Origin: JBGAQP01 sp044220635
Lineage (GTDB): Bacteria; Pseudomonadota; Gammaproteobacteria; Burkholderiales; Usitatibacteraceae
Reading direction: 5' to 3'
Assembly (NCBI GenBank): GCA_044220635.1
Contig: JBGAQP010000008.1
Coordinates: 73,288 to 137,287 of the forward strand
Length of the DNA: 64,000 bases
Below the pieces are notes generated by a model, which did no database searches, was not told the DNA's origin, and saw nothing but the letters and a program-made list of their open reading frames with translations. Made by a program: the position numbers and the translations under genes. Each line of letters opens with the position of its first letter. The first letter of the stretch is position 1. This document shows, piece by piece, positions 58,017-64,000 of this stretch.

Positions 58017-59252
58017 TCATGGGATCGAGGGACGGTCTTCGAGCTCGGCGGGCAGGGCGGCCTCCCGGGCCGCTTCGGCGCGCGGCGCCGGTGCGCGGGC
58101 GGGGGCCCCCGCGGCATGCGCGAGGCAGTCGCGGATGGCCTCGAGATAGCCGTGCCCGTAGCGTTCGTCGGGCTCGAGGTAGGTGCCCTCCGCCCATTCG
58201 TTCCACGCGTTCAGGAAGATGAAGTGCTCCGGGGCGGGGCGCCGGGCGGTGACCTCCACGAGCTGCCGGAACCAGTAGGCGAAGCGCTCCGGCGAGGCGC
58301 CCCGGAAGATGCGCGCGCGCTTCACGTAGCGCGCGGTGTTGTCCCAGTCGACGAACGCGCCGGGAAATGCCGGGATGCCGCCCTCGCGCTCCACCTTGAG
58401 GATCTGCTTCCAGACCTTGTCGTAGTCGTAGAAGGTGAGCCCCGAGAAGTACTTGTAGCGCAGCGCGCGCAGGATGTCCTGGATCTTCTCCGGCAGCATC
58501 CGGATCGGCGCGATCGCCTTGCTGGTCTCGATCCCCGGATCCTCGAAATCGGGCGAATAGATGGCCTCGAACGGCTGGAACTGCATGGTGGCGTCGAAAT
58601 GCCGCAGGACCTCGGGGATGGGGAACTCGTACTGCTTCATTGACACGAGGTACAGTCCCGGCAGGCCGCGCCGATGGGCGAGCTCCCGCCAGTGGTCGAA
58701 CATGGCGCCGATCTGCGTGATGCGGTGCGCACGGTAGACGAGGAACACGGGGCGGCCGTCGATCCGGATCGAGCGCTCGTCGCTCCAGGCGCGGAAGAGG
58801 TACTCGAAGTGCCGCGTCCAGATCTCCTTGTCGGGGCGATGGGTCTGCTCCTGGAGGATGTGGTGGTCGCGCCCGTCCCAGCGGCGCGACCAGGTCTCGT
58901 TGGCCCAGGCGAGGCAGAAGGGCAGGTCGAGGTCCTTCGACTCGAGGACCATGTTGGTCGGCGTCTCGAGGAGCTGCTTGCCGTCGAACCAGTAGTGGTA
59001 GTGGCAGAACCCGTGGATGCCGTGCTCCTTCGCGAGCCCGATCTGCCAGGCGAGCGTCTCCTTGCGCGACTGGTCGTAGTAGCGCCCGCCGAGCGGCACG
59101 CGCGGCTGGTAGTGGCCCCGGAACTGGGGCTCGGCCTTGCGCACGTTCACCCAGTCCGTGAATCCCTTCCCCCACCAGGCGTCGTTCTCGGCAATGGCAT
59201 GGAACTGCGGGAAGTAGAGCGCGATGAGCTTGACGAGCGATTCGGGAGTCAT
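58017..59252 (-). CDS. WbsX-family protein (glycan-associated, GH99-like fold)
   Basis: A 411-residue WbsX-family protein. It has the signature LIALYFPQFHAIAENDAWWG, GKGFTDWVNV, GFCHYHYWFDGKQLLE, FCLAWANETWSRRWDG, and FLNAWNEWAEGTYLEPD. These are found in O-antigen and exopolysaccharide clusters, where the family is predicted to act as a glycosyltransferase or glycosidase. The tail of about 40 residues is Ala/Pro-rich. Acid/base residues are not proven from sequence alone. Confidence 0.88.
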   Translation of the reverse strand: MTPESLVKLIALYFPQFHAIAENDAWWGKGFTDWVNVRKAEPQFRGHYQPRVPLGGRYYDQSRKETLAWQIGLAKEHGIHGFCHYHYWFDGKQLLETPTNMVLESKDLDLPFCLAWANETWSRRWDGRDHHILQEQTHRPDKEIWTRHFEYLFRAWSDERSIRIDGRPVFLVYRAHRITQIGAMFDHWRELAHRRGLPGLYLVSMKQYEFPIPEVLRHFDATMQFQPFEAIYSPDFEDPGIETSKAIAPIRMLPEKIQDILRALRYKYFSGLTFYDYDKVWKQILKVEREGGIPAFPGAFVDWDNTARYVKRARIFRGASPERFAYWFRQLVEVTARRPAPEHFIFLNAWNEWAEGTYLEPDERYGHGYLEAIRDCLAHAAGAPARAPAPRAEAAREAALPAELEDRPSIP

Positions 59253-59316
59253 GAAGCGGTCTGCGGGGAAACGGGATTCCGGCCGGGTCTCGGGAGTCGG
59301 GTTCGGGAGGCGGTCC

Positions 59317-60153
59317 TCAGGTGGGCATCACGCTGCGCGCCACGCGCCGAGCAACGCGGCGAAGCCGGTTCGCGGCCCGCCGCCACAGCCCGGGGGCTGC
59401 CGAATAGGGGTCGTGGACCGGGAGGGCCACGTTCATGTCCTCGAAGCGCTTCGAGACTTCGGCGCCCTTGGCCGCGAAGTAGTCCAGGAATTCCGGCCTC
59501 TTCGCGTCCTCGACCAGGGCGAGGACCTCGGGCGCGGCCTTCGGCCCGACGACCAGCATCCCCAGGCCCCAGCAGTGGGAGAACTCGAGGTGCGGATAGC
59601 GCTTCTTCACCTCGTCGAAGACCTGCCGCACGCCGAACTTCTCCGCCGCCGGCCCCGCGTTGGCGACGGTGACGTTGATGTCGTGGAAGAGGATCACGCC
59701 GCTGTCCGACATCTTCGGCAGCCAGGTGCGCAGATCGTTGCTCACGGCTTCCAGCGTGTGGGTGCCGTCGATGTGCAGCAGGTCGACGGATCCGTCGGCG
59801 AATTGCGCCGCCGCCTCGTTGAAGTCCTTGCGCACGAGCGTGGCGATCGCCGGGTAGGTCGAGGCCATGTAGGCGGAGATCTCCTGGTAGAGGTCCTCCT
59901 CGAAGCGCCCCATGTGGACGTCGCCCTGCCACAGGTCGACGCCGTAGCACTTCGCGTCCAGTCCGCAGGCCTCGACGGCCTGGCAGAAGGCAGCGAACGA
60001 GGACCCGCTGTAGGTCCCCAGCTCGACGATGACCTTCGGCCTGTGCCGCGCGATCAGCTCGTAGGCGAACGGGATGTGCCCGATCCACCAGGGGGACTTG
60101 AGCAGGCGCGGCGAAAGCCTCTCGGCCCAGGGGTATCGCATCGATTCAGTCAC
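59317..60153 (-). CDS. Class I SAM-dependent methyltransferase (cephalosporin-hydroxylase-like/Methyltransf_24)
   Basis: A 278-residue enzyme. The SAM loop is VIVELGTYSGSSFAAF. CYGVDLWQGDVHMG gives the acidic second-strand residues. SVDLLHIDGTHTLEAVSNDL, then VILFHDINV, matches the Methyltransf_24/macrocin-methyltransferase-like fold, which is common in sugar-modification clusters. It may methylate a sugar of the glycan made here. The C-terminus is basic (RRAANRLRRVARRVARSV). Confidence 0.85.
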   Translation of the reverse strand: MTESMRYPWAERLSPRLLKSPWWIGHIPFAYELIARHRPKVIVELGTYSGSSFAAFCQAVEACGLDAKCYGVDLWQGDVHMGRFEEDLYQEISAYMASTYPAIATLVRKDFNEAAAQFADGSVDLLHIDGTHTLEAVSNDLRTWLPKMSDSGVILFHDINVTVANAGPAAEKFGVRQVFDEVKKRYPHLEFSHCWGLGMLVVGPKAAPEVLALVEDAKRPEFLDYFAAKGAEVSKRFEDMNVALPVHDPYSAAPGLWRRAANRLRRVARRVARSVMPT

Positions 60154-60199
60154 GGCAGGGGTCTCCGGATGGGGGCCGCGCCCGGGGGGCGGCGTCGGT

Positions 60200-62584
60200 T
60201 CAGGTCTCGTCGCGGTCGGGCGCCGGGGCCGCGGGCGCTTCGCCCTCGGGTTTCATGCGCGCGCGCATCTCGGCGGTGATCCGCAGGGCGCGCGGCGCGC
60301 GCCACCAGTGCCGCTTCACGGCGAGGGCATCGAACTCGCGCGACCAGGCGTCCCACACCTTGCGGAAGCGGTCGAACTCCCCGCGCGTGTCCTCGTAGGC
60401 CCGGCGGGTCTGCTCGTAGGCGAGGCGCGTCTCCTCATAGGCCCTGTCGAGGCGCGCGTAGGCCCCGGTCAGCTCCGCATAGGCGCCGGTCAGGTGGCGG
60501 TAGGGCTCGGTGAGGCCGGACTGCCGGCCCAGGCCCACGCCGAAGCGCGCGACGTCGCGCTCCGGCAGCGGGACCAGCCGGTGATAGTCCTCGACCATCG
60601 CGGCGGTGGACCGGCCTTTCGGGAGCGCGGCGAGATTCCCGGCGACCCGGGCGAGGCGCCCGGGCTCGGCGTGGAGCCCGCGGACGAGCTCCACCAGCGC
60701 CGGGGCCGTGGGCTCGAACAGGAAGCCCGTTTCCCCGTCCACGATCCGGTCCCGGAAGCTGCCCAGAGCGGTCGCGAGCGAAGGCACGCCGAGGGCCGTG
60801 AGTTCGCTCAGGGTATAGCTGAAGGTCTCGGGCACGACGGAGGCGTGCACGCTCGCATGCGGGGCGAGCGAGGCGAGCGCTCCGGGGAGCTCGCGGGGCC
60901 CGTAACGCTCGACGAACTCCCAGCCGCAATCGCGCGCGAGCTTCGCGCCCTCCTCGCCGCAGCCCAAGAGCGTGATCGTCGCGTAAGGCCGCAGCGCGGC
61001 GGCGGCCTCGCGCAGAAGCTCGGTTCCCTTCTGCAGCGAAAGGCGGCCGAGCACGACGAGTCGCAGCGGCTCGCCGGGAAGCGGGGCCTTCGCCGGGATC
61101 GCGGGGGCGTCCAGGTCGATGCCGTGGGCGATCACGTGGAAGCGGTGTCCCTGCAGGCGCGGGTCGAGGTTGCGCAGCGTGGCCGCGACCGACGGCGAGG
61201 GCACCACGATCTCGATGCCGCCCGCCACGAGGCGCTCGACGAACAGGCCGCGCATCGCGTGCCAATCCTCGCTCGGCATGTCCCTGAAGAACCGGTTGAG
61301 CGGGTTCGATCCGGCGCAGCGGCGCAGGTCCTCGAGCGTGCAGCGCTCGCAGGTGCCGCCGAACTGCGGATTGATCGCCTGGCAGATCGGGTAGAAGTCG
61401 TGGCAGACGAGCAGGGTCTTCACGGGGCGCGTGAGCGCCTCGAGCGAGTGCCCGATGAGGGAGGAGACGAGAATCGCCTCGACTCCGAACTCGTCGATGA
61501 TCTCGTCGAGGATGCGGCGGTATTCGAGGCTCGCCGGGGCCGTGGACGGGATCGGCTGCGCGATGTCCCAGACGCGGATCGGCACGCTCGCGGCGGGGTC
61601 CGAATAGAGGACGATGCGCTGCCCCCCCGCGTCGCCGATGCGGAACGACGACAGGATCATGTTGGTCCGGGCGGTGTCCGCGAGGCCGAAGTCCCGCACC
61701 CATTTGTCGAGGCCGCCGCCCCAGAAATGCATGATGTGGAGCTGCACGGGCCGGTGGTCGAGCCCCGGGACGGACACGGAGGGAATGCCGCGCCCGATCG
61801 CATCGCCCACGGCGCGGCGCAGGGCGCCGAGCGGGTGGTTCTGGAGGTAGGCGCCCTCCTCGAGGGCGTTGGCGCCGCGAACCGCCGCCGGTGCCATTCC
61901 GGCATGGCGGACGTAGAGGTAGTCGAGGAGCACGCAGCTGCGTCCCCGGAAGCGAAGCGCCCGCGTCAGGGCGTCGAGCACCGACTGCGGTTCCGCAAGG
62001 CCTTCGCCGAGAGTCGGCAGGGCCTCGTCGAGGGCGTCGCGCCGCAGGTAGGCGCACACCGGATGGGCGCGCGGAACTTCGTAGTAGCTGCGCTCGCCCA
62101 TGCAGTAGGCGATGCGGTCGACGAGCGCGCCGTCGGGTTGCTGCCCGGGTTGCGCGGGCGCCTCGATCAGGGCATGCAGCGGGCCGAGGTCGCACATCGG
62201 GACGGCGATGGCGTTGCCGGGCGCGGCATGGGCGGCCTTCGCCAGGCGCGCATCCCAGGCGAAGGGAAGTTGCGCCCCCGGGGCGACCAGCGCGATGTCC
62301 TCGCCCGGAAAGCGGGCGGCGATGCGCCGAAGGCAGTCGGCGAAGTCCTCGCGCCCCGCCGGGGACTCGAGCGACCAGCGCAGGCGCGGCTCGTGGCGGC
62401 GCGCGAGGCGCTCGAGATCGCCTCTTGCCGCGTCGGAGGCCGGCCCGATCGGGACGAGGCACAGGTGCGTGCCGGGCAGGACGGAATTCGCGGCGATGTC
62501 GCGAACGCAGGCCTCGAGCGCGACCGCTTCGTGCGCGCCGAAGGCGACGAGGGTGACGAGCGCCGAGGGTGTGGCCGCGCTCAT
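60200..62584 (-). CDS. Large GT4-type glycosyltransferase with degenerate N-terminal domain and heptad tail
   Basis: A 794-residue protein. The N-terminal third (1-250) looks like a worn GT2 or nucleotide-binding-fold domain (LVTLVAFGAHEAVALE, CVLLDYLYVRHAG). A GT4 fold follows, with FWGGGLDKWVRDFGL, VCHDFYPICQAINPQFGG, ERCTLEDLRRC, LRLVVLGRLSLQKGTELL, and the UDP/GDP site PETFSYTLSELTALGVPSLAT. A final heptad region (about 710-760) repeats AYxxTRxxY. It overlaps the GT2 gene stop by 4 bp. The sugar and target are unknown. Confidence 0.85.
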   Translation of the reverse strand: MSAATPSALVTLVAFGAHEAVALEACVRDIAANSVLPGTHLCLVPIGPASDAARGDLERLARRHEPRLRWSLESPAGREDFADCLRRIAARFPGEDIALVAPGAQLPFAWDARLAKAAHAAPGNAIAVPMCDLGPLHALIEAPAQPGQQPDGALVDRIAYCMGERSYYEVPRAHPVCAYLRRDALDEALPTLGEGLAEPQSVLDALTRALRFRGRSCVLLDYLYVRHAGMAPAAVRGANALEEGAYLQNHPLGALRRAVGDAIGRGIPSVSVPGLDHRPVQLHIMHFWGGGLDKWVRDFGLADTARTNMILSSFRIGDAGGQRIVLYSDPAASVPIRVWDIAQPIPSTAPASLEYRRILDEIIDEFGVEAILVSSLIGHSLEALTRPVKTLLVCHDFYPICQAINPQFGGTCERCTLEDLRRCAGSNPLNRFFRDMPSEDWHAMRGLFVERLVAGGIEIVVPSPSVAATLRNLDPRLQGHRFHVIAHGIDLDAPAIPAKAPLPGEPLRLVVLGRLSLQKGTELLREAAAALRPYATITLLGCGEEGAKLARDCGWEFVERYGPRELPGALASLAPHASVHASVVPETFSYTLSELTALGVPSLATALGSFRDRIVDGETGFLFEPTAPALVELVRGLHAEPGRLARVAGNLAALPKGRSTAAMVEDYHRLVPLPERDVARFGVGLGRQSGLTEPYRHLTGAYAELTGAYARLDRAYEETRLAYEQTRRAYEDTRGEFDRFRKVWDAWSREFDALAVKRHWWRAPRALRITAEMRARMKPEGEAPAAPAPDRDET

Positions 62585-63405
62585 GCGCTCACCGCTTCCC
62601 GCAAGGGGCGCGGCGGGTCGCGCTGGACGAAGTCGCGCACCTGGCGCGGGAACTCCGGGTAGCGCTCGTCGATGACGCGCTGGGCGGATTCGCGCGTTCC
62701 GGACCCGTCGCCGAAGGACACTTCGCCCTCGTGGTACACGAAGGTGTCGGCACACAGCAGGTGCCGGAAGCCGCGACGGGCGGCCCGCATGCAGAAATCG
62801 ACCTCCTCCCCGTAGCCTCTCCCGAACGCCGCCTCGTCGAAACAGCCGACCTCGTCGAGGCAGTCCCGGCGGATGTACATGCAGAAGCCCACGGCCGTGG
62901 GAATCTCGAGGGCGCGTCCGGCATTCGCGCGCGCGAACCGGCGGTCGAGCTCCGCGGTGCTCAGTCCCTCGGGCAGGGAATTGCGCTCGCAGAAACGCGG
63001 GTAGCTGCAGATGGTCGCATTGTTCGAGAACGGCGTGACGGTTCCCGCGCGGGGCTCGCGCCGCGCGCAGGCGGCGAGGCGGTCGAGCCAGCCGTCGGCG
63101 ACCTCCGTGTCGCTGTTGAGCAGCACGACGTCGCGGTCCGGATGCAGGGCCATGCCCTCGTTCGCGGTGCGCACGAAGCCGCGGTTGTCGTCGTGGGTGC
63201 GCAGCGTGATCCGGCCCGCACGGGCGAGCTCCGCGAGCCAGGCGCGCATCCCCGTCTCCGGGCTCGCATCGTCGATCGCGATCAGTTCCCGGGCGGCGGC
63301 GCCGGAATCCGCGAGCACGCTCTCGAGGCAACGCCGCGTCTGCGCGAGGCCGCGATAGACCGGGACGATGATGTCGATGGGAAGGGTCACGAGTTCGGCC
63401 CGCAA
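62581..63405 (-). CDS. Family 2 glycosyltransferase
   Basis: A 274-residue enzyme. Nucleotide-sugar motifs are IDIIVPVYRGLAQTRRCLES, IAIDDASPET (first Asp) and VVLLNSDTEVADGWL (the DxD-type Asp pair). The acceptor-side Glu-Asp pair is in GRGYGEEVDFCMRA. It is typical of rhamnosyl/galactosyl-like GT2s used in O-antigen or capsule assembly. It is the first gene of the minus-strand polysaccharide run and overlaps the GT4 start (ATGA). Confidence 0.91.
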   Translation of the reverse strand: MRAELVTLPIDIIVPVYRGLAQTRRCLESVLADSGAAARELIAIDDASPETGMRAWLAELARAGRITLRTHDDNRGFVRTANEGMALHPDRDVVLLNSDTEVADGWLDRLAACARREPRAGTVTPFSNNATICSYPRFCERNSLPEGLSTAELDRRFARANAGRALEIPTAVGFCMYIRRDCLDEVGCFDEAAFGRGYGEEVDFCMRAARRGFRHLLCADTFVYHEGEVSFGDGSGTRESAQRVIDERYPEFPRQVRDFVQRDPPRPLREAVSA

Positions 63406-63458
63406 ACCGCGATTCTACCAAGGCGGTCGCGGCGGAAAGCCTGCGCCGGGCAGGCGGG

Positions 63459-63482
63459 CCATCGGCCCGGGTGGGCCGATGG
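63459..63482. terminator. Strong hairpin in the right-edge gap (possible terminator)
   Basis: A perfect 10-bp stem CCATCGGCCC / GGGCCGATGG with loop GGGT. A smaller stem GCCTGC/GCAGGC lies at 63439-63455. No T-run follows on either strand. It separates the GT2 promoter side from the right-edge genes on the same strand. The rest of 63406-63526 shows nothing recognisable. Confidence 0.4.
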
Positions 63483-63526
63483 CGTCATTGGTGGTGGGGT
63501 GGAACCCTGCGCCAAACCTATGTAAC

Positions 63527-63679
63527 TCAGCGCCTTAGAGCCGCTGCGAACTCCTGCGGAAAGGTGCGGAATCCAGCCCCAACTGCCAACAATCCTACCA
63601 GTTCTGCCCGGCCGAGGTCATCAGCCAAGTGCCTAAGCCAGGACGCCAGTTCGATTCCCGTTTGCGGAATTGAACCCAC
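63527..63679 (-). CDS. Possible 50-residue protein of unknown function
   Basis: A short frame, GTG to TGA, encoding an amphipathic, helix-prone peptide. The middle (ELASWLRHLADDL) and end (GFRTFPQEFAAALRR) look protein-like. GGAG stands 8 bp before the GTG. It lies 30 bp after the DUF559-like fragment and in the same frame, separated only by that gene's TGA, so the two may be one original gene split by a stop. I recognise no family. Confidence 0.35.
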   Translation of the reverse strand: MGSIPQTGIELASWLRHLADDLGRAELVGLLAVGAGFRTFPQEFAAALRR

Positions 63680-63709
63680 GTCCGCAACTCCGGATCGGTT
63701 GGCATGACT

Positions 63710-64000
63710 TCACTCAGCCGAACCGGCTCCGGGAAGGACCGCGTGCTTCCGAAGTAAGCGCCGGAAGAATGCTTCGATCCGTTCAGCCGACCCGTGGCCG
63801 GTGAGCTCGTTGGCCCCGAAACGATAGACCTCGTACCCGGCGAGCCGGAGGTCACGATCGGCCGCCACCATGTCCGCGTACCTGGCGAGGGATGGCTTCC
63901 CGTCTTCGGCGAAGTGCTGAGATCCGTCAACCTCGACGACCACACGGCCTGCGTCGCTGAACAGGAGTGGGAAGTCCATGCGTTGCCGAGACAAGCGTCC
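63710..64000 (-). CDS. DUF559-like nuclease-fold protein, N-terminus beyond window (partial)
   Basis: At least 96 residues are seen, open to the right edge. VVVEVDGSQHFAEDGK, then ADRDLRLAGYEVYRFGANEL, follows the DUF559/very-short-patch-like endonuclease fold (acidic Asp, and E-x-D). The start is not in the window. The region is lower in GC than the rest. A restriction or repair role is inferred from fold only. Confidence 0.65.
   Translation of the reverse strand, partial: GRLSRQRMDFPLLFSDAGRVVVEVDGSQHFAEDGKPSLARYADMVAADRDLRLAGYEVYRFGANELTGHGSAERIEAFFRRLLRKHAVLPGAGSAE

Noticed and set aside
63648..63660. AGTTCGATTCCCG, like a tRNA T-arm
   Set aside because: The 5' stem does not pair with the 3' side, and no acceptor or anticodon arm can be drawn, so it is not a tRNA or an att fragment I can support.
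63471..63707. Plus-strand 78-codon frame at the right edge
   Set aside because: It is antisense to the likely small minus-strand gene and has no ribosome site or motif.
63595..63945. Minus-strand frame overlapping the DUF559-like fragment
   Set aside because: It is an alternative frame of a nuclease-like sequence; no family motif and a different frame from the plausible 50-codon gene.

Overview
The window is a gene-dense, very GC-rich (about 70% by eye) chromosomal segment that looks betaproteobacterial (Burkholderiales/Rhodocyclales-like). The grounds are gene orders I know from that group: lon-hupB-tRNA-Val-tRNA-Asp-ppiD, gloB/methyltransferase/rnhA/dnaQ, rsxB-nth-DUF1841, aat-bpt, and a formate dehydrogenase locus with DUF3305, DUF3306, a polyferredoxin and a TorD chaperone. 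The species cannot be named from the sequence alone. No rRNA, CRISPR array, transposase, integrase or phage gene was seen.

Layout. 1-3.7 kb: protein quality control (end of lon, HU protein, two tRNAs, ppiD) and fabI. 3.8-13.1 kb: a peptide-type ABC importer with three tandem paralogous binding proteins, two permeases and one fused double ATPase. 13.1-20.3 kb: cell-wall lytic transglycosylase, a GNAT enzyme, gloB, a methyltransferase, rnhA, dnaQ, a GGDEF-EAL protein and two small cytochromes c. 20.3-25.5 kb: a tightly overlapping minus-strand set (pyrD, ald, rsxB, nth, DUF1841) preceded by the N-degron pair aat-bpt. 25.6-33.2 kb: an exported Kelch protein with a duplicated N-terminal domain, a Tat-exported Rieske-like protein that has lost a histidine ligand, and a TetR-controlled RND efflux operon with palindromes in its promoter.

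33.2-47.6 kb is a formate/molybdenum-cofactor island. A seven-gene minus-strand operon (moaA, fdhD, GFA-family protein, mobA, 2H phosphoesterase, moeA, PaaI thioesterase) is divergent from the formate dehydrogenase operon (DUF3305, DUF3306, polyferredoxin, TorD chaperone, Tat leader peptide, alpha, beta, small lipoprotein, gamma, small Lys/Ala/Pro-rich exported protein), which ends at a strong terminator. The minus-strand side makes and sulfurates the cofactor. The plus-strand side makes the exported cysteine-type formate dehydrogenase and its electron-transfer partners, so the island is nearly self-contained.

47.7-54 kb holds a periplasmic Cu/Zn superoxide dismutase, a DUF4139 protein divergent from an orphan radical-SAM/SPASM protein (with an FNR-type palindrome between them), and a three-gene MoxR ATPase / basic-tail DUF4287-SRPBCC / VWA module. 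53.9-63.4 kb, all minus strand, carries an MBL hydrolase, a CHASE2 adenylate cyclase and a surface-polysaccharide set (nucleotidyltransferase, WbsX protein, methyltransferase, a large GT4 with a heptad-repeat tail, GT2). The last 0.6 kb is lower in GC and holds an edge-truncated DUF559-like nuclease fragment and a possible 50-codon gene, probably recently acquired DNA.

The least-explained material is the pair of small exported proteins inside the formate dehydrogenase operon, the MoxR/DUF4287/VWA module, the degenerate Rieske protein and the FNR-type box between DUF4139 and the radical-SAM gene.
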